NCBI RefSeq assembly: GCF_028009165.1
Contig: NC_079244.1
Coordinates: 2,418,001 to 2,482,000 of the forward strand
Length of the DNA: 64,000 bases
Source: Akanthomyces muscarius
Taxonomy: Eukaryota; Ascomycota; Sordariomycetes; Hypocreales; Cordycipitaceae
Direction of reading: 5' to 3'
Each line of letters starts with the position of its first letter. The stretch's first letter is position 1. The notes beneath the pieces were generated by a model that was not told the DNA's origin, ran no database searches, and was given only the letters and a program-made list of their open reading frames with translations. This document shows positions 42,516 through 53,269 of the stretch, in pieces. The position numbers and the translations under genes were made by a program.

Positions 42516-44447
42516 TTACTCAGCAGCTGCTGCAACCTGTTGAATGTCAGTCATGTCTTAATGCATCATAATATAGTCGCTTACTGCCTCCGGGGCTTTT
42601 TCTTCGTCCTTGGCAGGCTCAGAGGGCTCCGTCTTGTCCTGATCTTCATCGGCCTTTTCCGACGAAGCCTTGGCCTCCGTTGCGCCCTCGCTAGAGCCGT
42701 TCGTCTCCTTCTTCTCCTCGGAGCCGTTAACACCATTAGTGTTACCGGCAGGGGCAGCAGCAGCAGCATTGGCGAGAAGCTTGTTCCACTTGTCCAAGAG
42801 GCCCTGCGACCTCTTCTTGAAGCTGAACTCCTCTTCACGGGGAATGCTCCCCATCTTGAGGATGGCCTTCAGAACCTTGTTGATCTTAGTCTCGCGAATG
42901 ATAGACGCTTCAAGATCCGTGAATGTCTCCAGGGCGGTCAAGAAATCCGACATCCCCTTCATCTCTGTTTCAACGGGGGGCGTGTCCTTGGACAAGAGGC
43001 CCTTCTGAAGCTTGTGGCGGAGGAAGAAGACCTCTTTCTGTGAATGGTTAGCACAATTTCGTGCGAGTTGGACAGGTTTCCGCGCACCTGCTTGCGTTCG
43101 CGCTTCTCCTCAGGAGTCATCTCAGGCTCATTGGCCTTCTTAGGATCCTTGGCCTTCTTGGGATCCTTAGCCTTCTTGTCAGACTTGGGCTTCGTGACAG
43201 ATTCCGCCTTCTTGCTCGGGGTTCCGTTGGCCTTGGGTGTCGAAGACGTGTTAAGCTTGATCTTGGGCTTCTTAACGGAATCAGAGCGCTGGGGGGTCTA
43301 AAAACGGTCAACAGTGAACGCCGAAGCAGATGTATGCATATAGGTACGTACGCTGGCCTCGTCCTCGGCCTTGCGCTTCTTCGACTTGGGCTTGGCAGAA
43401 TCAACATCGTCCAGGTCGACGTCGTCCTCTTCGGCCTTCTTGCTCTTCTTGCTCTTCTTTGGCGTCGCGGCAGCTTCCTTTCTGGCGGCCTCGGCCTCCT
43501 CAAATGCCTTTTGCTGAGCCTCCAGTTCCTCCTCAAATTTCGCAAGAACGTCCTTGTAGTGCTCGATCGGGTGCTGCTCTACAGCGAGCTCGAAAGCAGC
43601 GCGCAAATCCTTGCGCATCTTGGAGTTGACGGAGTTGCTGGCCTTTTCCGCCGAAAGTTCAGTCAGGGTCGTGTTGCCAGCCCAGCCACTGTGTCTGTTA
43701 GTATGTAGACACCCCAATGAATTCGCAAAATCAGCCTACAATTCATTGGTAAAAAGATACATGACAGGGAATGTCCTGTCATGGACTCGCTTGCCGCCGT
43801 CGGCATACGCTTCAGCATAAGTGCCGTCGCTTTTGGCTGCGGAGACTGGGCGAGAGCTAGTGAGAGCCGGAGGCAGCATGCTCTCGTCGCAAATGATAAC
43901 AGGCCACGGTGGAAAGCCCTTAAGCTTCATAAGGAAGTGGTCGCCAGGCTTGGCATCAGTGTGCGTGAGGCGGGCCTTGGAACCCTTTCTGCTCAGCCCT
44001 CCGCCGACAGACTTGCGGCGATTATTCTTCTTCGAATTCGGTGTCTCGGTCGCAACCACGGCGGGCGCAGTCTCAGCAGCCTCCTTCATCTCGACGTCGC
44101 CCTCAGTAGCGGCGGCATCTTCTGTCTTGGTCGTGTCTGTGGAGATAGTGTCAGCATGCGTTGGTGCTGGGGCGCGTCCGTTGAGCGACGAGCCGGCGCT
44201 GACGCCACCGCGACGAGGCGTCATCAACCTCGTCGCAGGACGCGCGAGCTCGGCGCAGAATCGTTCGCGCAATGGCCCTCAACTCACCTTCCGGCTTCTC
44301 GATGTCCTCCTTGGAGGCATCCGCGGCAGGCTTGGCCTCGTCAGCGGCCTCGCCACCACCTGGCGCGGCAACAGGTTCGGTGGCGGCCGTTTGCTCGGTG
44401 GCGGCTGGCGCAGCGACCTCGGGGATGGTAGCAGTAGTGTCGGCCAT
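42516..44447 (-). CDS. PWWP-domain chromatin protein (Ioc4-like)
   Basis: Six exons (44288-44447, 43740-44136, 43352-43688, 43088-43297, 42585-43037, 42516-42536) code 525 aa. An Ala/Glu/Thr-rich N-terminus precedes a PWWP domain at about residues 95-190: KPGDHFLMKLKGFPPWPVII, KRVHDRTFPVMYLFTNEFGW and AGNTTLTELS. Then follow a helical segment (RKDLRAAFELAVEQ), a long Lys-rich disordered stretch with repeated DPKKAK, and a C-terminal helical domain resembling the LEDGF/TFIIS-N type (TALETFTDLEASIIRETKIN and KVLKAILKMGSIPRE). PWWP domains bind methylated histone tails, typically H3K36me, together with DNA; yeast Ioc4 is a subunit of the ISW1b remodeler. Ioc4 orthology is inferred from architecture. 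The last exon is only 21 nt. Confidence 0.85.
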
Positions 44448-45179
44448 TGTTGAGATGACCGTGTCGGAATATGCAATTGACAAAGATCTGATGCTGATCG
44501 CGGCGACGAAAGACCGAATCGCGATGGGGGTTGTGCCGGGTCAGCAGCAGTGAAGCTCGACCAGGGTGCGTGCAGCGACGGGATAAAGAGATTCGACGCG
44601 TGAGAAGCGCGTGTAGCTAGATCCAATGGCAGTCGCAAAGCGTGTTGCGCGATGGTACAGAGGTTGTGCGGGATGAAAAGCGCAGCTTTGCAAACTCGTA
44701 GCTTCACCCTTGTTGTGCGATGATGTGGGTAGTCGGAGGCAAGGAACGGCTGGTCTGGCTGGGCAGATTGGATGGCCAGAACGAGCACCTCTCACGTCAC
44801 AGCATACGCATCACGTGACGTTATATGTGGGAGGTGACCGAGACCGAGAGGTTGGTGAGGATGAGAGTCAAGAACGCCTCCGCCATGTGTAGCCCAAAAC
44901 ACTAGTCAGCCTTGGCTGTGGACACAGCGAATGAAGATTGGACACTTCAGAATAATGTGCCTCGAATTTAGATCAACGGCATGCGTGCATCACTCATCAC
45001 CCAACATCCACGATGTTAGCTTGTGGTGGTTTGCCTAGGATAGCTTGATCGAGCACCCAAGTGCTCATAATCGCGTTAAAAAAAAAGATACTATTTTAAA
45101 CAACTACCATAAACCTAACATTGCATATTTTCCACCTCCTAGCTCACCATGATGTACAAGACCAATAAATTTCGGCTTC
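44448..45179. other. Intergenic, promoter side of the PWWP gene
   Basis: Between the PWWP gene 5' end and the BRR2 3' end. No gene. It contains a TCACGTGA palindrome. Confidence 0.5.
44811..44818. promoter_or_regulatory. Possible bHLH/Cbf1-type site TCACGTGA
   Basis: A palindromic E-box core 364 bp upstream of the PWWP gene ATG, next to a second ACGT-containing stretch (TCACGTCA at 44792-44799). It fits a helix-loop-helix binding site; occupancy is not shown. Confidence 0.3.
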
Positions 45180-48100
45180 TTACTCGTCATCTTCGTCTTC
45201 CTCGTCCGAGTCAACATCCATGCCCTCAGCAGCAGTGATAGAAAACTCCCGTTCCTGATCCACACCAACGTAGCTGTCGCTCATGAGTAGCAGCTTCAGC
45301 TTGTGGTCGCCGGGTGTGGGCACTGTATATTCAACGCGCACAGCCAGTTCACGGCCAATGGTGACTCGCTTGATCGCGAGCAGACTGTTTGTCTTGTCAT
45401 CACCGACAACCAGCCACCAATTCTCCATCTTCTTTGGCGGATAGAACGGTGCGTGCACAGTCGAATCGTATTCGCCATCATCCTCCAGGTTTCTAACAAC
45501 CTTGACGCTGAGGTATGCCGGCTCGCCAGCGCGAATCTCGTCCTCCTCCAGGACCTCGTGCTCGAGCTCTAGATCGGGGTAATTATCGTTGGTGAAGTTG
45601 GCAGCCTCGCCAAGCTGCTTCTGGGACAGCCCAAGACGCTTGATGAGATTTTTGTAGTCGGGATTCTCTTCGGGGTTCATGGCTTCCATGAAGTCAAAGA
45701 TATCCTTGATACCAAACTCATTGGCAGCCTTGACTGCGTCAGCTCCAAAGTGAGGAATCTGCTTGAGAGGACTGTCACGATCCCACATGGCCTGCACAAC
45801 CATCTGTGACATTTCCATCGCATGCATCGTATTCAGATGACCGTCAGACGATAGGATATCAACGATGGCACTAAGTAGGCTGAGAACGCGAGACAGAATA
45901 ACCTCTTGGTCCTTGGCCAGGTCAATGGGCAGCTGCATTCGGGAGAAATGAGCCTGAAGAAGAACAAAGGCCTTAAAATGAGGAGTATCAAAGGTAGGCT
46001 GCGCCATCTTGACGGGAATGCGGTCATAGATGCGGCGAAGCAGGCCGTCCTCGTGGCGTCGGACCTGGATAGACTCAAACTCCGTAGCCGACGTAACAAT
46101 TTCGAGAATTCCCTTGAGTTTCGTTCGCGCCGACAAAGACAGCAGGAATGTCTGCATAGTGATATAGGAGATATTATAGTAGGCACCGATCATGGCGGCA
46201 TTCTGAGGCGTAATAGAGCCATCCTCGTCGTCGAATTCAATAATCTTGGACTCTTCAAGTTCGCGCAGAGTCGTTTCAACAAGATCTGACATGTAATTGC
46301 TGAGGCCCTCATGAGTGGTGCTGGTGAGACCGTAGTAGCTGGGATTGGCCAGCAAACGGCGGTAAAAGTAGGTAAATGTCGTCCAGTTGATGGCGTCTTC
46401 ACCAGACTCAATCATCTTGGTGCTAATCTCTGTCACAAACGCGTCGTGAAGGTAGTTGTTCAGGTGCGACTCGACAGGTAGAGCTTCGCTGAGGAACTTC
46501 TTGTAATAGTCGCGCTTGACCTGTGGGAGCATGAGAACACCGCGGCCACGGCCATCATTGGAAGGTCGCAGCGCCTTGCCAAACATTTGCAGCACTTCGC
46601 TGAGAGGATAGTCAACATAACGGTGTTCACGGCCTTCAAAATATTGCGTGCCCATGACGATGACAAGGTGGGCGGTGCTTGTCAATTCCCAGCACACCTC
46701 GCGAGAAGCAACCAGGACTTGGATCGCGCCATTATCAAAGAGGTGCTTCACAATGCGCTTGTCGTTTTGACTCAAAGCCTCGTGGTAGTAACCAATGCCA
46801 TGGGACAAAGCCTCTGCTAGTGCCTCTTCGTGCACACGATCCAGCAGGGGCTTCATCTGCTCAGAGTCAACATGGAGGAATCTGTCGTCGTCTTCGTCTG
46901 CCACGCAAGCAGCCAGCAAATCACGCGCGGTGCTGCGCGTTTGCTTTCTGTTGGGAACAAAGATCATGGCGGGTTTGTCCGCAGACATTTGCGTGATGGC
47001 ATTGTATGTAGGCTTGGCCATGGCAAGCATAAGAGAGGGGAAGTGAGGGTTCGAAAAGGCTTGGATGTGTAGTTCCAGAGGAACGGGTCGCACGTGGGGG
47101 CTAAAATTATAGATATCATGCTTTTTGGCATCAATCCATTCGCCAATGTCACGAGCATTAGCAAGAGAGACACTCAAAGCAACAATTCGGAGTGGTAGCT
47201 CAGTCTGAGTTCTGATATAGTGCATGCGAGACACAATAATCTCGTAAATATAGCCCTGAGAGCCACCCAGCAGGTGAATATCATCCGCGATGAAAAGTTG
47301 GACATTCTGGACATTCTTTCGACGCTTCCACTGGCGCGAAAGAACATCCCACTGAGTGGGTGTGGCAAGAATCAGGTCACCCTGCTCGAGCATCTTGAGG
47401 TCGGTGGCAGTCTCTCCAGTAAGCTTGACAATTTCTTTGCCACCAGCCAAGTGGCCGAGTCGCTTTTGCCAGTCTTGCAGACGGGCATCAACAAGTTCCT
47501 GGAATGGAGCAATGTAGACAGCTCTGCCTGAGTCCTCCTGAGCCCAGTGGCGAAGCAAAGCGAACTCTGCACATACTGTCTTGCCGCTGCCAGTCGGAGC
47601 GCCGACAAAAACGTTTTGCTCCGTCTTGTACAGAGAATTAAAGACCTGCGTTTGGATCTTATTGAACTGCTTCCACTCAGGGTACAGTTTGATGTAGCTT
47701 GCGGTCTTGAGCGCAGAGACGGGCAAGGCCTGGAGGTCAAGCAGCTCCGTGTGGGGAGGGAACTTCTCGGGAAGGATGAGCTTTTGGAAAGACACGGGAA
47801 TTCGCGTCTCTGAATGCATCCATCGATCAGAAATAACTGAAATGAAGTAGTTGGGCGGCATGGGGTCGGTGATGGGCACAGTGAAGTCGACAATGTGCTC
47901 ATTTGACTCCGAGACGGCGTAGTCTTTGCGCAGGAGGAAGGTGTCGTGGAAGAGGATATCTTCACCATCACAGTCCTCGACAAAGATCCAGAAGCTCTCG
48001 GCACCGCTGTGCACAGCATCATCCCACTCGAAGTTGGGCGTGATGGCAAGCTCGACTTTGAGCATCGATCTGGTCATAGGCTGAACCTGGGCCTGAACGT

Positions 48101-51100
48101 CGACGCGGGGGAACTTGGCGACAAAGTTGCAAACAGTGCGGCCAGCACGGGGCATTCCAAGAAGCTCACCCATGCGGGGAGGGTCGAGATCGAAGTAGCT
48201 ATCCCAAGCAACATCGATACGCTCGGCCTTTTGAATCACGTCGCGAGGGCAGGCAGGGAATTGTCGAAGAGGAGTCATGGTAGGCCACATTCTCTTCTCA
48301 GCCATCTTACAAAGGTCCAGTGCAGTCTTTGCCACGGAGGCCCAGCCCTTCTTGAGCGCAATTTCGAAGACGGCTCTCAGGATACGACCAGCACTCTGGG
48401 TAATGTAGACCATGTCGGCCATGAGTGCCAGGCCATCTAGCGAGAGACGCGAAATGTAAGCTTGGAGCAGGACGTTGATCTTGCAATGGGGTTCCTCGAT
48501 GCTCTCCTTGACAGGGATGGGCACACGTCCGAGAAGCTTGGCAAGCTCTAGCTTCTCGTCTTGTCGGACTGGGATGTATTTGAATTCGGCGGACAAGGAG
48601 AAAACGCGGAACAGTTCGATGGTAGTAATGGAAGGCTGGATGAGGTTGTTGTACGTTTCCATAGAGTTGGCAGTAATGTAGTAGTGCGAGGCAATGCGAC
48701 CAAGCTCAGTTGATTGGAAACGCCCAGTCTTTTCATCGTACTTGGCCAAGTTTGTCTTCTTTAGGACCATGGCCGCAGCGTGAATGAGATCTACACGCTT
48801 TTGCTCAAGGGCCACATCGTCTTCATATTCGGCTCCCACTTGATACAAACCCGGAGATCGCAGCATACGAACGAACAGATAGGTGTATCCGAGCCACTCG
48901 ACACCTTCGTCACGTGTTCTTACGTTGCCCAGGACGACTTCGGCGTTGAGGTTGTCGACCAATTTGCTGACAAATTGACTCTCAATGGGCAGTTGCTGGT
49001 TGAGTAGAGAAAGGTAGTACTGAATCTCGGTTTGTGTGGTGATGATGATACCTTCACCGTAGGTGTCGAACTGGGGTCGACCCGCACGACCGAGCATCTG
49101 CAGCACGTCCTGTGGGCTCAGCTCGACCCAAGTACCCTTCTCGGGAGAATACACTTGTGTGCCTTTAATGATGACGGTATGGGCGGGCAAGTTGACACCC
49201 CAAGCAAGAGTGGCGGTGCAGACTAGGACCTGGATGGCGCCTCGGGCAAAAAGGTCTTCCACATCAGTTCTGTCGACACGGCTCATACCAGCATGGTGTA
49301 TACCGAAACCATGAGGCAGCAGATCCTTCAGATCCCGATCCGTAGCTTCACCAGCAGCCTCCTGGAGCACCTCACGGCTGCCAGCATCGTGACGGAGAAT
49401 TTGGTTGATAGTCTCCATCTCCAGGGCCTTGTCTCTGATGTAGCGAGCAGTCTTGGCTGTCTCCTTTCGCGAGTGCACGAAGATAAGCATCTGGTTTCTA
49501 TTCTGACCCACGTGTTCCAGAACCTTATTATAGGTGACATCGTTCATTGTCTTGAGCTGTTTGATCGCCTTGCGATCTGTTACGCCAATGAATTCCTGGC
49601 GCAGAGGGCAAGGTCGGAAAGATCCATCAAAGTGGAAGAGGCCAGACTCCATGTCGACACGAAGGAAACTGGCGACATCGCGATAGTTGGGAAGTGTAGC
49701 AGACAAACCGACAAGACGAACTGGTTCGCCAGTCTGCTCCGTCTTGCGAATAGTTCTGCTGACAATGCTCTCCAGAACAGGACCACGGTCATCGTGAAGC
49801 AAGTGAATCTCGTCGATGATAACGAGACGCACCAAATTGGTGTAGGAAAGATCGTTCGCCTTTCGTGTGATGACGTCCCACTTCTCAGGAGTAGTGACAA
49901 TGATTTGAGTCTCTGCAATTTGAGCCTTGGTAAGCTGACGATCACCAGTCAACTCTGCAACGCGGATACCATACGGCTCCAGTCGTTTGCCAAAGTTACC
50001 GACTTGTTCTTGAACAAGGGCCTTGAGCGGTGCGATGTACACAATCTTGAAGGAGTCAAGATCAATGTCGCCTGTGTCAGGGTTTCTATTCTTTCCAATC
50101 TCACGGAGAATCGTCAACATGGCAACGTTTGTCTTTCCGGAACCTGTCGGTGCGCAAATGAGCATGTTGCCGTCATCGCCAAAGGCTGTAGGAAAGCACT
50201 TGGACTGGATCTTGTTCAAGGACTTGGTCGTGCCAAAAGGAGGGCGCGACCACTCCGGCATGTCGGTGATTGGAATGAGAACATCATCGGGGTCATTGCG
50301 CTTCTTAGGAGGCGGCACATGAATTTCTTCGTAGCCCTTGAATGAGCGCTTAGTGGAGCCCTCGGGAAGTCGGACCTTGGGGTTGGTCATCAGATGATTG
50401 CCTTGATCAAAAACAAGATTGTCAAGGTTGATGAGCTTCCTCGGCTGGAGGCCGCCGACAAGACGGCCGTCGGTGGCTTCTTCCTTTTGCTGACTGTCTG
50501 TAAACGATGCAGGAACATCGATATCCATCTTCATACCCTTGCGCTCCCCATCGCTGCCAGACTTGCCGTGCAGCTCGTTCAGGATGCGTTGTAGCCCTTC
50601 GGAGGCGATTTCCCGCTCAACATGTTGGCGAGCTGCAGCGTCCTCGGCTCTGGCTAGCTTGGTGAGCCAGAAAACCTTCTCTCTATTTTCTACAAGCTTT
50701 TGCACAAGCTCGTGATGTTCAAAGTCAAATAGTTCCATCAAATCATTCTCGATTTCTCGCAAAGACTTTTCTTCACCACCAGTCTCATCAGGTTCTCCTG
50801 ATAGGATGCGAAGGGCTTCTTTTGTTTTGTCGGTCTGTTCGTGGGCGTCGGGATAGAACGCGCCAATCTCTCTTTGCAGCCAAAAGGCATCGATATCTCT
50901 GGCTGCAATGGCGCCCTTCTCTGGCTTTTCGGTCTTGTCGCTGAATTGGCCAGCGTCAAGAACCATCTGATCGTCGTCATCTTTGACGTCGGCGTCGGGT
51001 TTGGATAGTCCATCCTCGCCAGCATCCTCGCCTTCATCTTCACTATCAGATGATTCGTCACGGACCTCTGGAACAAGTTCGTCATCTTCATCTTCATCAT

Positions 51101-51782
51101 CAAAGTCGACAGCAACACCTTGACGCTCGTCGATTTCAGCGTCGCCGGTGCCGTCTCCCATAGCAACATCCTCATCGTCATCTTGGGCATCGTAGTCTGT
51201 GATCTTCTTGCCAAGGTTCATCAATTCGTTGAATTGCTTGGGGTTCATCGTCGCGCCGAGGATATCGTCGATTTCCTTCTTCTTGTCGAGGTCCTTTAGA
51301 TCATCGTCTTTCAAGTATTCGAGTACAGCGTCGGCCGCACTTCGGACGACTTCATGTGGTACATCGCCAAGTGTTGTTGCGACAAGGGTAAGTATTAAGT
51401 CAAATGTAGCGCGGGTGGCGAGGGTGCGAGGTCGATAGGTGATGCCCTCGACCAAGGGCTCGTTTGCGCCGAGGACGCCAGTGCCTCGGAGGTTGGCGTT
51501 GTCGGCTTTTCGTTTCTGCTGCTCACGAAAAAGAACGTCCTGGCCTTCTTTCATGCTGCCTCTTTGGATATCTGGCATTCCAGGCTGCTTCTTTTGCTTC
51601 GGGGCGTCGTCACGGCCGACTCGCGCACCCATGTCCCGGATGCTCAGGCGTCCTGCGAGGGACTCTGGGTCACCGGTAGCCTCATCATTTCGTCGCGAGA
51701 CAAAACGACGGTCCGCCTGTAGAACCAGGTTGGACATGGCCGAGTACTTGTATTGGGAGACATCGCGCTGAGGTTCCGACAT
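45180..51782 (-). CDS. BRR2: Brr2, U5 snRNP DExH/Ski2-like RNA helicase
   Basis: One uninterrupted frame of 2200 aa from MSEPQRDVSQYKYSAMSNLV; the upstream in-frame ATG at 51938 adds atypical residues and is rejected. After an acidic N-terminal region (DDEDEDDELVPE) comes the active cassette: APTGSGKT near residue 540, DEIHLLHDDRGPV near 655, SATLPNYRD, TATLAWGVNLPAHTV and LGRAGRPQFDTYG, then winged helix and the first Sec63 unit. The second cassette has GAPTGSGKT near 1394 but degenerate later motifs (DDIH near 1499 for DExH, SVSLAN for SATLPN), as in known Brr2 where it is catalytically inactive and scaffolds. A second Sec63 unit and acidic DVDSDEEDEDDE end the protein. Brr2 unwinds U4/U6 during spliceosome activation. 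Confidence 0.97.
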   Translation of the reverse strand: MSEPQRDVSQYKYSAMSNLVLQADRRFVSRRNDEATGDPESLAGRLSIRDMGARVGRDDAPKQKKQPGMPDIQRGSMKEGQDVLFREQQKRKADNANLRGTGVLGANEPLVEGITYRPRTLATRATFDLILTLVATTLGDVPHEVVRSAADAVLEYLKDDDLKDLDKKKEIDDILGATMNPKQFNELMNLGKKITDYDAQDDDEDVAMGDGTGDAEIDERQGVAVDFDDEDEDDELVPEVRDESSDSEDEGEDAGEDGLSKPDADVKDDDDQMVLDAGQFSDKTEKPEKGAIAARDIDAFWLQREIGAFYPDAHEQTDKTKEALRILSGEPDETGGEEKSLREIENDLMELFDFEHHELVQKLVENREKVFWLTKLARAEDAAARQHVEREIASEGLQRILNELHGKSGSDGERKGMKMDIDVPASFTDSQQKEEATDGRLVGGLQPRKLINLDNLVFDQGNHLMTNPKVRLPEGSTKRSFKGYEEIHVPPPKKRNDPDDVLIPITDMPEWSRPPFGTTKSLNKIQSKCFPTAFGDDGNMLICAPTGSGKTNVAMLTILREIGKNRNPDTGDIDLDSFKIVYIAPLKALVQEQVGNFGKRLEPYGIRVAELTGDRQLTKAQIAETQIIVTTPEKWDVITRKANDLSYTNLVRLVIIDEIHLLHDDRGPVLESIVSRTIRKTEQTGEPVRLVGLSATLPNYRDVASFLRVDMESGLFHFDGSFRPCPLRQEFIGVTDRKAIKQLKTMNDVTYNKVLEHVGQNRNQMLIFVHSRKETAKTARYIRDKALEMETINQILRHDAGSREVLQEAAGEATDRDLKDLLPHGFGIHHAGMSRVDRTDVEDLFARGAIQVLVCTATLAWGVNLPAHTVIIKGTQVYSPEKGTWVELSPQDVLQMLGRAGRPQFDTYGEGIIITTQTEIQYYLSLLNQQLPIESQFVSKLVDNLNAEVVLGNVRTRDEGVEWLGYTYLFVRMLRSPGLYQVGAEYEDDVALEQKRVDLIHAAAMVLKKTNLAKYDEKTGRFQSTELGRIASHYYITANSMETYNNLIQPSITTIELFRVFSLSAEFKYIPVRQDEKLELAKLLGRVPIPVKESIEEPHCKINVLLQAYISRLSLDGLALMADMVYITQSAGRILRAVFEIALKKGWASVAKTALDLCKMAEKRMWPTMTPLRQFPACPRDVIQKAERIDVAWDSYFDLDPPRMGELLGMPRAGRTVCNFVAKFPRVDVQAQVQPMTRSMLKVELAITPNFEWDDAVHSGAESFWIFVEDCDGEDILFHDTFLLRKDYAVSESNEHIVDFTVPITDPMPPNYFISVISDRWMHSETRIPVSFQKLILPEKFPPHTELLDLQALPVSALKTASYIKLYPEWKQFNKIQTQVFNSLYKTEQNVFVGAPTGSGKTVCAEFALLRHWAQEDSGRAVYIAPFQELVDARLQDWQKRLGHLAGGKEIVKLTGETATDLKMLEQGDLILATPTQWDVLSRQWKRRKNVQNVQLFIADDIHLLGGSQGYIYEIIVSRMHYIRTQTELPLRIVALSVSLANARDIGEWIDAKKHDIYNFSPHVRPVPLELHIQAFSNPHFPSLMLAMAKPTYNAITQMSADKPAMIFVPNRKQTRSTARDLLAACVADEDDDRFLHVDSEQMKPLLDRVHEEALAEALSHGIGYYHEALSQNDKRIVKHLFDNGAIQVLVASREVCWELTSTAHLVIVMGTQYFEGREHRYVDYPLSEVLQMFGKALRPSNDGRGRGVLMLPQVKRDYYKKFLSEALPVESHLNNYLHDAFVTEISTKMIESGEDAINWTTFTYFYRRLLANPSYYGLTSTTHEGLSNYMSDLVETTLRELEESKIIEFDDEDGSITPQNAAMIGAYYNISYITMQTFLLSLSARTKLKGILEIVTSATEFESIQVRRHEDGLLRRIYDRIPVKMAQPTFDTPHFKAFVLLQAHFSRMQLPIDLAKDQEVILSRVLSLLSAIVDILSSDGHLNTMHAMEMSQMVVQAMWDRDSPLKQIPHFGADAVKAANEFGIKDIFDFMEAMNPEENPDYKNLIKRLGLSQKQLGEAANFTNDNYPDLELEHEVLEEDEIRAGEPAYLSVKVVRNLEDDGEYDSTVHAPFYPPKKMENWWLVVGDDKTNSLLAIKRVTIGRELAVRVEYTVPTPGDHKLKLLLMSDSYVGVDQEREFSITAAEGMDVDSDEEDEDDE

Positions 51783-52525
51783 GCTGGCGGTGTTGTCGAA
51801 GCTCTCTGCAGGGATGGAGAACGTCGATGTGCTCGACGGCGGCGCACAGAGCTTGACCTTTAATATACCATGCGCTGCTACCCTGGATAGATGTATGCGA
51901 TGCGTGCCGGGGCAGAGAGGATTCAAGCAGCGCGTCAATGCTGGGAAAATGAAAGGTCGTTGTTTAGCTATTTGAAGGTGTCGCGCCGATAAATTTCAGA
52001 TCCAGCCTCCAGGCAGAGGCGCGCTAGTACCGTAATAGGTATAGCGCCATTAGCCGTTCGGCGGAGGAGCAGCAGCGGCAAGATATTTCACCAGGAATTG
52101 CGCTCAAATATTCAGTAAAATAAACAAATACGTGTTTTATTGACCACAGAGCACTAACTCAATCAAGAAGAATCTGGAGTTTTAGCCGTGAAAAAGACAA
52201 AGAGAGAGGGTTACCGTCGGGCTGGAAGTACAAGGTTTCTTCTTACAGATACCTAAATAACTACGGATAGAGTGGTAACCAACTAACACCAAGAAGAGTC
52301 GCGATTGGCGAGAAATAGCATAATAACTGGAGAGAACAAAGAAAAAGGAATAAAGAAAGAAAAAAGAAACGGAAGAAAAAAATATAGTGAGCTGGATGAA
52401 AAAGGGTAAAATGCCCCATGACGATCGTGGCAAGCAAAACATCACAAAGAGAGAACAGCAGTGGAAATATGTATTAACCACTTTATGGAGCCTAGCATAC
52501 GCTATGAAAGATTGCAACCAAAGTT
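51783..52525. other. Intergenic
   Basis: The promoter of BRR2 and 3' flank of the next minus-strand gene. An A-rich or T-rich tract lies at about 52315-52385. No gene supported. Confidence 0.45.
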
Positions 52526-53269
52526 TCAAATCTGAAAGCCAGTTTTGACACAGTACCCGTCAGTGATCTGCTGAGTTGAGAAAGCAGACTTGCCCTCGCA
52601 GACACCGTATTCGTACGGCTGCCCGAGTGTTCCTTCATTGGCGCCGCTGGTATTGCTGGAAGGTGAAAAGAAGGAAATTTCCGTGAGGGGCAATGCATCG
52701 CAAATTTCGTTCCCAGCCGAGTCACGCGGGTAAATGTAATATTCTACGAATCCAGCACCCTGTGTCTGTATGCCAGCCGCTTTCTTGGGCAGAGTCCATT
52801 CACCCATGGCGTGCGACTCTCCAGAGACGGCGTCAACAACAGTGCCTCGCCAAGTAGACCCTTCATCTGTAGTTTCCACGACACAGTCATACTCGTGGGA
52901 ATAGTCGCCCGTAAACTGGACGGCGCAGCTCACGCCATCGCCACCGTCGGCGCCTGCGTAGCACAGAGACGAGTTAAAGGTGGTGCCCTTAATAAAGCTA
53001 GAGAAGACAGCATGGATAACGCTGCCGCTCGAATTGTCTGGCCGCGGCTGTAGACCAGTGTAAGCGCCGCTTTCGACGCCGTTGAAGAAGAATTGCTGCG
53101 CAAAGTAGAAGCCGTCCTCGTGCGGGGCCTTGCTCAAGTCAAAAGGAAAGGTGACGTCGTTGAGACCGTTTTGCGGTTGCTCAGCGTCGGGAAACGACCA
53201 GCTTAGACCAACTGTGGCAGAACCAATTTCCGCCGCCAGAGCGGTGACAAGAACGAGAGAGCGGTACAT
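52526..53269 (-). CDS. Secreted protein of unknown function
   Basis: Intronless, 247 aa. A signal peptide is visible (MYRSLVLVTALAAEIGSATV). The mature part is Gly/Asp/Ser-rich with aromatic stretches typical of a beta-sandwich: LNDVTFPFDLSKAPHEDGFY, FAQQFFFNGVESGAYTGLQP, VIHAVFSSFIKGT, GDYSHEYDCVVE and GAGFVEYYIYPRD. The YTGLQPR motif with an FFFNG before it resembles the DUF3472/DUF5077-type region of extracellular sugar-binding proteins. About six cysteines (CYAG, SCAVQF, YDCVVE, EICDAL, VCEGK, YCVKTG) could form disulfides, and there are N-glycosylation sites (DNSS, FNSS, SNTS). No catalytic residues can be assigned. Confidence 0.75.
   Translation of the reverse strand: MYRSLVLVTALAAEIGSATVGLSWSFPDAEQPQNGLNDVTFPFDLSKAPHEDGFYFAQQFFFNGVESGAYTGLQPRPDNSSGSVIHAVFSSFIKGTTFNSSLCYAGADGGDGVSCAVQFTGDYSHEYDCVVETTDEGSTWRGTVVDAVSGESHAMGEWTLPKKAAGIQTQGAGFVEYYIYPRDSAGNEICDALPLTEISFFSPSSNTSGANEGTLGQPYEYGVCEGKSAFSTQQITDGYCVKTGFQI

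Noticed and set aside
49293..50345. 350-codon plus-strand open frame inside BRR2
   Set aside because: Lies entirely opposite the first helicase cassette; no independent motif.
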